Positions 8,095 to 16,646 of a stretch of 29,823 bases of DNA are shown here, one piece after another; positions within the stretch are counted from its first letter, which is position 1; the number at the start of each line of letters is the position of its first letter. Source of the DNA: an uncultured Oscillospiraceae bacterium (lineage in GTDB: Bacteria; Bacillota; Clostridia; Oscillospirales; Acutalibacteraceae); the NCBI GenBank assembly GCA_900546895.1, contig UREO01000002.1, positions 1 to 29,823 on the forward strand, in the 5' to 3' direction. The notes under the pieces were generated by a model. That model was given only the letters and a program-made list of their open reading frames with translations, did no database searches and had not been told where the DNA came from. The translations under genes and the position numbers were made by a program.

Positions 8095-8832
8095 TTATTG
8101 ATTGTATATTCTTGGGCCAAACAGAGCAGAACCAATTCTAACCATATTGGCTCCCGATAAGATTGCTTGGGAATAATCGGACGACATGCCCATGGACAAG
8201 TAATCCATATTAACATTATCTATTTTTTTATCCCTGATGTCAATAAAATGTTGAGACATCTTTAAAAAATATCCCTGTGTTTCGCCGCTGTCCGCGTCCG
8301 CGGGGGGGATCGCCATCAAACCGCGGATATGGATCGACGGCAAAAGTGAAATCTGCCCGATCAGATCGTACAGCTCCGGCGGCAGCACCCCCGATTTGTT
8401 GGACTCGCTCCCGATATTGACCTCGATCAGAATGTCGGTCGTAAGCTCTCTGGCAAGCGAAAGGCGGGAAATTTCCTTTGCCAGCTTAACGCTGTCCACC
8501 GACTGGATCATAGAGACCTTCCCCACTATATTTTTTACTTTATTGGTCTGTAAGTGCCCGATAAACTGTAGCTCGCACCGGGAAAGCGAATAGGCGTCGT
8601 ACTTTTCGCAAAGCTCCTGCACTTTATTTTCACCGATATGGTCGATGCCGAGCGCGATCCCGTGATTGACCACTTCCACAGGAACGGTTTTCGTAGCCGC
8701 AAGAAGCGTGATATCCTGCGGGCGGCGTCCCGACTTTACGGCGGCGTCGGCTATATTGCTGCGGATCACCTTCAGATTTTCTTCCAAATCTGAAAAACGG
8801 CGGTCAAAATCATTTGACGACTTTTCCATCAT
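8095..8832 (-). CDS. yggS: PLP homeostasis protein, YggS/YlmE family
   Basis: A 245-residue PLP-binding barrel protein of the YggS/PROSC family, which buffers pyridoxal phosphate and has no proven enzymatic reaction. The PLP lysine is Lys48 in LLAATKTV. Other family motifs are GENKVQEL, FIGHLQTNK, RGLMAIPP, SMGMSSDYSQAI and RIGSALFG near the end. ATG 8832 is chosen because AAGGGA lies 9 bases upstream; this makes a 23-base overlap with the preceding HlyD-like gene. A longer reading to 8853 lacks a ribosome binding site. sepF follows after 20 bases. Confidence 0.92.
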   Translation of the reverse strand: MMEKSSNDFDRRFSDLEENLKVIRSNIADAAVKSGRRPQDITLLAATKTVPVEVVNHGIALGIDHIGENKVQELCEKYDAYSLSRCELQFIGHLQTNKVKNIVGKVSMIQSVDSVKLAKEISRLSLARELTTDILIEVNIGSESNKSGVLPPELYDLIGQISLLPSIHIRGLMAIPPADADSGETQGYFLKMSQHFIDIRDKKIDNVNMDYLSMGMSSDYSQAILSGANMVRIGSALFGPRIYNQ

Positions 8833-10096
8833 ATAAATCAGTCCCTTCCACAACTACTTCATCAAACAGCTTTACGGTTGAATCGGTCATCAGGTCCTCC
8901 TTCGGCGGGTCGGTCTGGCAAATGGCGTAATTCCCCGTGCTGAACAGCGGAAAAATCTGCCTGAACTCTATTTCACTGCCGTGCATGACATACACGCCTT
9001 TGACTTCCCTGGTAACAGAAGTCGCCTTATTATTACTGTCTTTTCCTGTTTTCGTTACCTTGGCAAAATGAATCGCTTTCTGGCTCACACGGATTCCCGT
9101 GTATTTTTCGATCTGAATCTGTGCCGTGGCGTTGCGGATGAGCGCCAGAGAAGAATTCATGCTGCTGCTCTGCAGAATAACGACCGCTTCGGTGTCTTTA
9201 TCCGCCTGATTCACTGCGGCGACCGTCGCCGGGATAGTCTGATTGGAGGCAAACGGAAACAGAATGGATACGGCGTCGCCTTCTTTAAATTTGGACGCTT
9301 TGTCCGCCGCTGCCAGACAGGCGAAATACCAATCGTAATCTTCACAGATCTTCCCAATGGAGCCGCTTTGCCCCGGTGGTTTTTCCTTTTGCTTTTCCTT
9401 GAATTCCGCAGGTGTAATGGTCAAGAGCTTGTCATAGTCGTAAACCGATTCATAGCCATCCACGGAGCTGATAAAATAACCCGACGCCGGAGCGGTAACA
9501 GAGCCGGTCGCCGCACTGTTGGATTTGGACAGCGTTTCACGCTCCGCTTTCAGCGCATTGATTCTGGTGTTAAAATTCGCCATCTTATCCGTTACGATCT
9601 GGCGCTCGTTGATCAGGTAGAGCAAATCCTCGCGGCTGTTCGTCAGCCCGGTATATTCGCCCGACTGGATGCAGTCCAGCAAATCGACCAGTTTCAGGTT
9701 GATCTGCGAGCCGATAGAGCCGATGCTCGCCGCATAGGTGTCCCCCGGCGTGCTGAGCTTCTGCAGCTTGGAAATCTGGTAATCAAGATCGGCAATCTGC
9801 TGCTGTGCCGCGGCACTCTGCTCGTTCGGATAAATCTTCGCGACCGTGCCGCCCTTTGCCACCTTTCCCCCGTCGCTGATGCTGTAAGTGATCACGCCGT
9901 TGACTTTGGTATTCATCAGTTTTTCTTTCCTGACGGCGGTGCCGGTCACCTGTACGGTGTCCGCCGTGCTGGCGTAGGACGCCGTTTCCGTCTGGACCTT
10001 TGCGTAATGGGAGTTATAAATCTGATATCCCATATAAATAAACAGAAGGATGGCCACAACAGCCGATGCGATTCTTCTCAGCAGCGGACTATTCAT
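8810..10096 (-). CDS. HlyD-like membrane adaptor protein
   Basis: A 428-residue protein with one N-terminal membrane segment (about residues 8-25, ASAVVAILLFIYMGYQIY), a barrel-sandwich half with GVITYSISDGGKVAKGGTVA, a predicted coiled-coil region (about 95-190) and a second half beginning TAPASGYFISSVDGYE. This is the split lipoyl/coiled-coil layout of HlyD or membrane-fusion adaptors; no ABC or other exporter partner is nearby, so the function is open. ATG 10096 is chosen (AAAGG 9 bases upstream) over ATG 10105, which directly abuts the Shine-Dalgarno. It overlaps the miaA stop as ATGA, so it is part of the operon. Similar proteins beside sepF in other Clostridia suggest an envelope or division role, which is inference. 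Confidence 0.75.
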   Translation of the reverse strand: MNSPLLRRIASAVVAILLFIYMGYQIYNSHYAKVQTETASYASTADTVQVTGTAVRKEKLMNTKVNGVITYSISDGGKVAKGGTVAKIYPNEQSAAAQQQIADLDYQISKLQKLSTPGDTYAASIGSIGSQINLKLVDLLDCIQSGEYTGLTNSREDLLYLINERQIVTDKMANFNTRINALKAERETLSKSNSAATGSVTAPASGYFISSVDGYESVYDYDKLLTITPAEFKEKQKEKPPGQSGSIGKICEDYDWYFACLAAADKASKFKEGDAVSILFPFASNQTIPATVAAVNQADKDTEAVVILQSSSMNSSLALIRNATAQIQIEKYTGIRVSQKAIHFAKVTKTGKDSNNKATSVTREVKGVYVMHGSEIEFRQIFPLFSTGNYAICQTDPPKEDLMTDSTVKLFDEVVVEGTDLYDGKVVK

Positions 10097-11049
10097 CGTT
10101 CCCATCCTTTCCGATCGATCATCCGGAATGCCTGTTCGATCACTCCGTCAAAATCCGTGTACTCGTCGACCATAATCCAATGGATGTTTTCGTCACGGCG
10201 GAACCAGGTAAGCTGGCGCTTGGCGTACCGGCGGCTTTCCCGCTTAACGGACTCGACCGCCTCGTCCAGAGAGCACTTCGAGCGGAAATACGGCAAAAGC
10301 TCCTTGTAGCCGATCGCCTGCAAAGCAGTCTGGGCGCCGGGCCGGTTCAGAATTTCTTCCGCTTCCGCCAGCAGTCCATCCTGCATCATCCGATCCACCC
10401 GCAGATTAATCCTGTCATAGAGCTTTTGGCGGTCCTGAAAGTCGAGGCCGATGATACACGCGTCGTACGGGGAAGGCATTTGCCTTGACAGCTCAAGCTG
10501 TTCGGTCATTGTGACGCCGGTCGTGCGGTAAATCTCAATGGCGCGGATCACGCGCCCCAGATTGTTCGGATGAATCCGCTGTGCAGACGCGGGGTCAAAA
10601 CTGCGCAGCTCGTTGATCAGCGTCTGCACGCCCAGCTTTTCGGCCTTTTCGGCAAGTTCCTTTCTCAGAGCTTCGTCCTTATCGTTCTCGGTAAACCGTA
10701 TGTTTTGCAGGAGAGAGCGGATATACAGCCCGGTTCCCCCCGCAATGACAGGCAGTCTGCCGCGCGCGTGCACCTCTGAAATGCAGTCCGAAGCAAGCGA
10801 GACATAGTCGGCCACACTGAACGGCTGGGAAAGCGGTGCAAAATCGATCAGATGATGCGGCACGCCGCGCATTTCTTCTATCGTCGGCTTAGCCGTACCG
10901 ATATTCATTTCTTTGTAAATCTGCATGGAATCGGCTGAAATCACCTCGCCGTTCCTGCTGAGCGCAAGCTCCGCCGCAAGGCGGCTTTTGCCGGAAGCGG
11001 TTGGGCCGACAATTGCGGCAACCGGGATTTTATCTTTCCTGTTCATCAT
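10093..11049 (-). CDS. miaA: tRNA dimethylallyltransferase
   Basis: MiaA adds a dimethylallyl group to N6 of A37 in tRNAs reading codons that begin with U; MiaB, encoded in the same series, then methylthiolates the product. The 318-residue protein has the P-loop GPTASGKS (residues 15-22), SADSMQIYKEMNIGTAKP, the motif VPHHLIDF, and IAGGTGLYIRSLL. The C-terminal KRESRRYAKRQLTWFRRD is the tRNA-binding end. ATG 11049 overlaps the mutL stop (ATGA); ATG 11046 directly follows and is an alternative. Its stop overlaps the next gene start. Confidence 0.96.
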   Translation of the reverse strand: MMNRKDKIPVAAIVGPTASGKSRLAAELALSRNGEVISADSMQIYKEMNIGTAKPTIEEMRGVPHHLIDFAPLSQPFSVADYVSLASDCISEVHARGRLPVIAGGTGLYIRSLLQNIRFTENDKDEALRKELAEKAEKLGVQTLINELRSFDPASAQRIHPNNLGRVIRAIEIYRTTGVTMTEQLELSRQMPSPYDACIIGLDFQDRQKLYDRINLRVDRMMQDGLLAEAEEILNRPGAQTALQAIGYKELLPYFRSKCSLDEAVESVKRESRRYAKRQLTWFRRDENIHWIMVDEYTDFDGVIEQAFRMIDRKGWER

Positions 11050-12944
11050 TGTATCCGCCCAAACTGGCGCTCCAGATCCTTTTTCTTCATCACGATGGAT
11101 ACCGGACGCCCGTGCGGGCAGTAGCGGATATCCTCATTTTCCATTCTCCTGGCGAGAGCGGCAAGCTCCGTTGGCGAGCTCAGATCCCCCGCCTTCACCG
11201 CCGCACGGCACGCGACGTTGTGATAAAGCCAGTCGAGCTTTTCCGTCGTGATATCATTTTTGGCCGACTGCAGATAGCCCGCAATCTCCATCACCGTTCC
11301 CGCAATATCGTCGTCGCCGAGAATCAGCGGGACGCTCCGGACCAGCACAGTGCCGGAACCGAAGTCGTCGATTTCAAATCCCGCCGCCGCGCAGACGTCC
11401 AGGGAATTCATCACCGCGGCATACTCGTTTTTCTCCAAGGTAACGGCGACCGGCTCCAAAAGCATTTGCTGGTCGGCCCGGCCTTCCTGCGCCCTGAGCC
11501 TTTCATAGAGCATCCGCTCATGGGCGGCATGCTTGTCGATAAAGACCAGTTCGTCTCCCCGTTCCAGAATAATATAAGTATGGAAGGCTTCCCCCACCAG
11601 CTTTTCCGGTTCCGGGGAATCGAGAGGTTTGGCTAGTCCGGGTTCCGGAGCCACCGGATTCTCCGGCTCCGCGGCAGCGGGGACGGCCGCCTGATCTTCC
11701 TGTGTTGCGGGAACCGGTTCGGTAAATTCAATATTTGCCGCCGCGAAATTCGTATGGAATGTCGGCTTGTGTGAGTCGCTGACCGCGAAGCTGTATCCCG
11801 GTGCCGCAGGGCGAACCGCCGAAACCACCGGCCCGGCCGGCGGCGGCTGCACTGCCGCTGCTGCGGGGGAAGCGGAAAACTGTATCTGAACCGGGGCCTT
11901 CGGCTGCTCGAAAACCGAAGTCTCCTGCTTTTGAAAGGCCATGACGTTTGGTGCGTCCCCGCTGTGAAGGGCAGTTTTTACACCGTGGTAAACCGCGTCA
12001 AAAACCGGCTTTTCATTGATAAAGCGAACCTCTATTTTCGAGGGGTGGACATTGACGTCCACTGCCTGATAGGAAATCCCCATATGAAGCACACAGGCAG
12101 GGACCTTCCCCACCATCAACGAACCCTTAAATGCCTCTTCCAGAGCGACCATCGCGGTGCGGCTCTTGATATAGCGGCCGTTAATGAAGAAATGCTGCAT
12201 GCTCCGGTTCGGACGCGCCGAGGAAGGCTTACTGATAAAGCCGGAAAGCTTTACACCATTTAATTCGTATTCCACCGGTATCAGCCCCGCGGTAAATTCC
12301 TTTCCGAAAACAGCGTATACGGCTGATTTCAGCTTGCCGTCGCCGGGGCTGTTCAGCGTTTCGCGGGAATCACGGATGAACCGCACCGAAATTTCCGGGT
12401 GAGAAAGAGCCAGTCTGTCCATCACCGCAGCGATGGCGTTTGCCTCCGTAACATCCTTTTTCAGGAATTTCATGCGCGCGGGCGTATTATAAAAAAGGTC
12501 ACGCACCACAAGGGTGGTTCCCTGCGCGCAGCCCGCATCCTCACAGGCCTGTTCCACCCCGCCGTCGATTTCATAGCGCGTCCCCGCCAGTTCGCCCTGT
12601 GTCGCGGTCAGAAGCTCCACCCGGGCCACTGCCGCAACGGAGGCCAGCGCCTCGCCACGGAAGCCGAGAGTGGAGATGCTCTCCAAATCATCCTGGCTGT
12701 GAACCTTGCTGGTGGCGTGGCGCAGAAAAGCGACCGCAACGTCGTCACGGGCGATTCCGCTGCCGTTGTCCGTGACCCGCATATAGGTAATCCCGCCGTT
12801 TTTTATTTCCACGGTAATAGACGCCGCACCGGCATCGATTGAATTTTCGACCAGTTCCTTAATAACGGAAGCAGGGCGTTCCACTACTTCACCGGCGGCG
12901 ATCAATTCCGCGATATGTTTGTCCAATACGTTGATTTTACTCAT
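11046..12944 (-). CDS. mutL: DNA mismatch repair protein MutL (endonuclease type)
   Basis: MutL couples mismatch recognition by MutS to strand incision. The 632-residue protein has the GHKL ATPase domain: ELVENSIDAGA, VTDNGSGI and TLGFRGEALASVAAVA. A Pro/Ala-rich linker (about 345-445) separates it from the C-terminal domain. That domain carries DKHAAHERMLYE (from Asp470), ACRAAVKAGD and CPHGRP (from Cys609), the metal-site motifs of endonuclease-type MutL; the usual DQHA is DKHA here. Such MutLs nick DNA themselves, matching the lack of MutH in Firmicutes. AAAGGAGG precedes ATG 12944. Confidence 0.96.
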   Translation of the reverse strand: MSKINVLDKHIAELIAAGEVVERPASVIKELVENSIDAGAASITVEIKNGGITYMRVTDNGSGIARDDVAVAFLRHATSKVHSQDDLESISTLGFRGEALASVAAVARVELLTATQGELAGTRYEIDGGVEQACEDAGCAQGTTLVVRDLFYNTPARMKFLKKDVTEANAIAAVMDRLALSHPEISVRFIRDSRETLNSPGDGKLKSAVYAVFGKEFTAGLIPVEYELNGVKLSGFISKPSSARPNRSMQHFFINGRYIKSRTAMVALEEAFKGSLMVGKVPACVLHMGISYQAVDVNVHPSKIEVRFINEKPVFDAVYHGVKTALHSGDAPNVMAFQKQETSVFEQPKAPVQIQFSASPAAAAVQPPPAGPVVSAVRPAAPGYSFAVSDSHKPTFHTNFAAANIEFTEPVPATQEDQAAVPAAAEPENPVAPEPGLAKPLDSPEPEKLVGEAFHTYIILERGDELVFIDKHAAHERMLYERLRAQEGRADQQMLLEPVAVTLEKNEYAAVMNSLDVCAAAGFEIDDFGSGTVLVRSVPLILGDDDIAGTVMEIAGYLQSAKNDITTEKLDWLYHNVACRAAVKAGDLSSPTELAALARRMENEDIRYCPHGRPVSIVMKKKDLERQFGRIQ

Positions 12945-12977
12945 GAAACGCCTCCTTTTCTATAATCAGATCAAACG

Positions 12978-13496
12978 TCAATTATCCAGAGAAATCCAGT
13001 ATCGCTGGATGATCGTATTTTCTTTTTGAACTTCGTTCTCTAAAATCCCATGATTTTTCAAAATAGTTCTCGCCGAGCCGCGGTTCTTCCTGTCACAGGT
13101 GATCAGTACCTTATGAAGTTCCAATTTTCTTGCCTCTTCCAATGCGAGGGAAAGCATTTTACAGGCATAGCCCTTTCTGCGTTCCGAAGGACGCACGCCA
13201 TAGCCGATGTGTCCCCCGACTGAGAAAAGATAGTCGTTGAGCCTGTGCCGAAGGTTCACCGAGCCAAGAATTTTTCCGTCGCTATTTACGTAGAACCATG
13301 TACTCCCCGGAACAAAGTGCTCCGGACAGCCACCTTCGGTTTCCCACTCTTTTTGCAGCCGCAGGTAATCCGAAAAGCTGTGATCCCCCTGGCAGGAGGA
13401 AAAAGGATGAATGGTTTCTCCGCTGCGCTGCCATTCGCTTATGTATTCCCGATACTCCCGTTCCATCGAGGCATTCAATTTAACTAACCGACACAT
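12978..13496 (-). CDS. GNAT-family N-acetyltransferase
   Basis: A 172-residue acyl-CoA N-acyltransferase. The acetyl-CoA binding motif A is GYGVRPSERRKGYACKML (about residues 98-115), followed by LALEEARKLELHKVLITCDRKNRGSARTI, which is typical of the family. The substrate is not evident. AGGAGC precedes ATG 13496. It is inserted between mutS (23 bases upstream) and mutL (33 bases downstream), in the same direction, so it is carried on the mismatch-repair transcript, but nothing shows a role in repair. Confidence 0.85.
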   Translation of the reverse strand: MCRLVKLNASMEREYREYISEWQRSGETIHPFSSCQGDHSFSDYLRLQKEWETEGGCPEHFVPGSTWFYVNSDGKILGSVNLRHRLNDYLFSVGGHIGYGVRPSERRKGYACKMLSLALEEARKLELHKVLITCDRKNRGSARTILKNHGILENEVQKENTIIQRYWISLDN

Positions 13497-13519
13497 AACA
13501 CTGCTCCTGTAAAAACAAA

Positions 13520-16129
13520 TTACTTTGCGAGTGTGGCCAGCTCAAACAGCGTATTCATGCACTCAATGGGCGTCAGAGTGTTGACGTCCAGCTTTTTGAG
13601 CCTGTCCATAATTTCCGTCTCGTTCGGCGGAGTGATCACAAGCTGTAAATCTTCCTGCGTTTTCTCTTTATGCCCGCGCCTTTTCGGCATAGTCACCTGC
13701 TGCCCGCTTTCCAGCTCCGTCAGCACCTGCTTTGCGCGGTTCACAATTTTATTCGGCACGCCGGCAAGCTTGGCCACTTCGATGCCGAAGCTGTCGTCCG
13801 CGCCTCCGCGCACGATCCGGCGCAGGAAGGTAATGTCGTCGCCGCGTTTCTTGACCGCGATATTGTAATTTTTCACGCCGTCAATCAGCTCTTCCAGCTC
13901 CGTCAGCTCGTGGTAATGGGTAGCGAAAAGAGCTTTCGCGCCCAAAAGCTGTTTGTTGGCGACATATTCCAGAACGGCGCGGGCAATACTCATCCCGTCA
14001 AAGGTTGAGGTTCCCCGTCCGATTTCATCCAAAATCAGCAAGCTGTTGCCAGTGGCGTTTTTAATGATATCCGCAACCTCCGACATTTCGACCATAAAGG
14101 TCGACTGGCCGGAAGCCAAATCGTCCGAAGCGCCCACGCGGGTAAAAATGCTGTCCGTAATCCCGATTTCCGCATAGGAAGCCGGCACAAAACAGCCGAT
14201 CTGAGCCATAATTACGATCAGCGCGATCTGACGCATATAGGTGGATTTTCCCGCCATATTCGGGCCGGTAATGATGGCGACCCGGTTTTCGTTCCTGTCG
14301 AGTGTAACGTCGTTCGGCACGAAGGGGGCATCAAGCAAAACCTCGACGACCGGATGACGGCTTTCCTTGAGAATGATTTTCCCGTCCAGATTGACGATCG
14401 GGCGGACGTAATGATGTTCCGCCGAAACCTGCGCAAAAGAGGTCAGCACGTCGAGCCTTGCAATCGCGTTGGCCGTCGCCTGCACGCGGGTCAGCTGCGC
14501 AGCTACATTGCTCCGGACGGCGTCAAAAAGCTGGAATTCCAGCTGTACGGACTTTTCGTGCGCGCCGAGGATTTTTCCCTCCAGCTCCTTGAGCTCGGGA
14601 GTAATAAAGCGTTCGCAGTTGGTAAGAGTCTGTTTGCGTATGTATTCCGGGGGCGCCTGGTCCTTATAGGAATTGCTGATTTCAATATAATAGCCGAACA
14701 CCCGGTTATACCCAACTTTCAGCTTCGGGATACCGGTCTTTTCCCGTTCCTGCGCCTCGATCTGGGCGATGATGCCCCGGCCGTCGCTCATGTCGCCTTT
14801 CAGGAGATCCAGTTCCTCACTGTAGCCCGGCAGGATCATGCCGCCTTCCCGAATGGAAAACGGAGGCTCTTCCACAATCGCACGGTCAATCATCTGGCAG
14901 ACGTCCTCCAGAACGTCGATATGCTGTTCAATCTCTGCAAGGAGGTTAGATTTTACATCTTTTAGCAGGGTCTTCAAAGCGGGCAGCCGCATGATTGCAG
15001 AGGACAGCGAACGAAGCTCCCTGCCGTTGGCGGAACCGTACACAATGCGGGACATCAACCGTTCCAGATCGTGGATTCCGGTCAGCTGTTCGGCAACGGC
15101 GTCGCGCTGAATGGCGTCCCCCGCCAGTTCCTCCACCGCGTTCAGACGGCGATTGATCTGAACCGGGCTCAACAGCGGCTGCTCAATCCAGCTGCGGATC
15201 AGGCGCTTGCCCATCGCTGTACGCGTTTTATCGAGCACCCACAAAAGTGAGCCGCGTTTTTCCTTGTTGCGCATCGTTTCCAGAAGCTCCAGATTGCGCC
15301 GCGCGTTCAAGTCCAGGTGCATATACTGCGCGCCGGTGTAAAGGTCTATCCCATTAATGCGCTCAATACCCACGCGCTGCGTGCGCTTCAGGTAGGAAAG
15401 CAGCGCACCGACAGCCTGCACGATCTCCGTTTTATCGGAAAGCTCCAACTCCGCAAGGCTTTTGGAATGAAACTGGTCCAGCACCAGCAAAGAACAGCTC
15501 TGCATCTCAAACTCCGCGTTGTCCAGCAGCTCCAGACTGGCGGAAAGCCGCTCCTTGATGAATTTTGGAAGCCCGTTCAGCTCCAGCGTGTTCTGATTGA
15601 CAAGAATTTCGCGCGGCGAATAGCGGGAAAGCTCGTTTTTAATCTGTTCCGTCAGGTCTCCGCCGGAAAGCGTGGTCGCGTGCAGTTCGCCGGTGGAAAT
15701 ATCCGCAAAACAGATTCCCGCACTCGCACCCTCAGCGCAGAGCGAACAGATAAAGTTGTTGCGCGCCTCGTCCAGCATGCTGCTTTCCAACACTGTACCG
15801 GGCGTAATCACGCGGATGATATCGCGTTTTACCAGCCCTTTGGCCAGCGCGGGGTCCTCCATCTGCTCACAGATGGCAACCTTATAGCCCTTCGCGACCA
15901 GACGCGCCACATAGCTTTCATAGCTGTGAAACGGCACACCGCACATGGGCGCCCTCTCTTCCTGTCCGCAGTCGCGCCCGGTCAGCGTCAGTTCCAGTTC
16001 CTTCGATGCAAGTTTGGCGTCTTCATAAAACATTTCATAAAAATCACCAAGGCGAAAAAACAAGATTGTATTGGGATTCTGTTTTTTGATTTCAAAATAC
16101 TGCTGCATCATTGGTGAAAGATTTGCCAT
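13520..16129 (-). CDS. mutS: DNA mismatch repair protein MutS
   Basis: MutS binds base mismatches and small loops and starts repair with MutL. The 869-residue length is typical. The mismatch-reading motif is GDFYEMFYEDA (Phe30, Glu32), the ATPase has Walker A GPNMAGKST (from residue 622), then DDLASGQSTFMVEM, the Walker B stretch LLILDEIGRGTST and ATHYHELTEL. The C-terminal helix-turn-helix and dimer region is retained. It lies between a YlbF-family gene and the GNAT-mutL pair, close to the miaB-ymcA-mutS-mutL order of Bacillus. The ribosome binding site is weak (GGAG about 12 bases from ATG 16129). Confidence 0.97.
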   Translation of the reverse strand: MANLSPMMQQYFEIKKQNPNTILFFRLGDFYEMFYEDAKLASKELELTLTGRDCGQEERAPMCGVPFHSYESYVARLVAKGYKVAICEQMEDPALAKGLVKRDIIRVITPGTVLESSMLDEARNNFICSLCAEGASAGICFADISTGELHATTLSGGDLTEQIKNELSRYSPREILVNQNTLELNGLPKFIKERLSASLELLDNAEFEMQSCSLLVLDQFHSKSLAELELSDKTEIVQAVGALLSYLKRTQRVGIERINGIDLYTGAQYMHLDLNARRNLELLETMRNKEKRGSLLWVLDKTRTAMGKRLIRSWIEQPLLSPVQINRRLNAVEELAGDAIQRDAVAEQLTGIHDLERLMSRIVYGSANGRELRSLSSAIMRLPALKTLLKDVKSNLLAEIEQHIDVLEDVCQMIDRAIVEEPPFSIREGGMILPGYSEELDLLKGDMSDGRGIIAQIEAQEREKTGIPKLKVGYNRVFGYYIEISNSYKDQAPPEYIRKQTLTNCERFITPELKELEGKILGAHEKSVQLEFQLFDAVRSNVAAQLTRVQATANAIARLDVLTSFAQVSAEHHYVRPIVNLDGKIILKESRHPVVEVLLDAPFVPNDVTLDRNENRVAIITGPNMAGKSTYMRQIALIVIMAQIGCFVPASYAEIGITDSIFTRVGASDDLASGQSTFMVEMSEVADIIKNATGNSLLILDEIGRGTSTFDGMSIARAVLEYVANKQLLGAKALFATHYHELTELEELIDGVKNYNIAVKKRGDDITFLRRIVRGGADDSFGIEVAKLAGVPNKIVNRAKQVLTELESGQQVTMPKRRGHKEKTQEDLQLVITPPNETEIMDRLKKLDVNTLTPIECMNTLFELATLAK

Positions 16130-16168
16130 AACCTGCGTTTCATCTCCAATTCATGACTTGATAGGGAA

Positions 16169-16576
16169 TCAGTGACAGCCCCCGCAGGAGGAGCAGTTGC
16201 CGCCGCAGGAGGATTCCACGTAATCGGTGGTCTCCGGGTCTTCGCCGTCGGCGGACTGACCGATAATAGCGCTGACGCGCTGAAGCAGGGCGTCCATTTC
16301 TCCCTTGGCCTTGTTGTAAGCCGTCATGTTCGGATTCTGCATGATCTGGGCGTAGACGTGGCGCAGCTCCTGATTGAGCGCCTGCATTTTGTCGGAATCC
16401 TGCTCCGGCTTCTGGGCCTCGTTGTTGATCGCCATTCTCTTCAGGTTAAACTCGCCGATCAGGTCCTGCAGCGGCTGGTCGTCATCGCTGTTCTGCTTTG
16501 CAAGCTGCATATTCAGATAACGCGAATCCTTCTGTATTTCTTTGCCGATTTCTCTCGCTAAGCTGATAATATCCAT
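16169..16576 (-). CDS. YlbF/YmcA-family protein with Cys-rich C-terminus
   Basis: A 135-residue, mostly helical protein of the YlbF/YmcA (RicF/RicA) family; the N-terminus MDIISLAREIGKEIQKD and the segment NPNMTAYNKAKGEMDALLQRV are family-like. In B. subtilis the Ric proteins form a complex that carries Fe-S clusters and guides RNase Y. The last 14 residues hold four cysteines (124, 128, 131, 134; pattern CxxxCxxCxxCH), a plausible metal or Fe-S site. ATG 16576 is preferred because AAGGAG lies 7 bases before it; an upstream in-frame reading lacks this. It occupies the ymcA position after miaB. Whether it acts as RicA, RicF or neither is not settled by the sequence. Confidence 0.82.
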   Translation of the reverse strand: MDIISLAREIGKEIQKDSRYLNMQLAKQNSDDDQPLQDLIGEFNLKRMAINNEAQKPEQDSDKMQALNQELRHVYAQIMQNPNMTAYNKAKGEMDALLQRVSAIIGQSADGEDPETTDYVESSCGGNCSSCGGCH

Positions 16577-16597
16577 TTTGTTACTCCTTAATAATGA

Positions 16598-16625
16598 TTT
16601 ATATTGATTCATAAAAAACGTTGAA
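16598..16625 (-). promoter_or_regulatory. Possible internal promoter before the ylbF-like gene
   Basis: On the minus strand TTCAAC and TATAAA stand 16 bases apart in the 70-base gap after miaB, with a T-rich spacer. The -35 match is poor. It could give mutS-mutL expression independent of miaB. Confidence 0.25.
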
Positions 16626-16646
16626 AATCTTGACAAACCGCCTGAT

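Noticed and set aside
8981..10309. Long plus-strand open frame (442 codons) opposite the HlyD-like and miaA genes
   Set aside because: It has Arg/His-rich composition typical of an antisense shadow, no ribosome binding site, and the minus-strand frames have recognisable domains and coupled starts.
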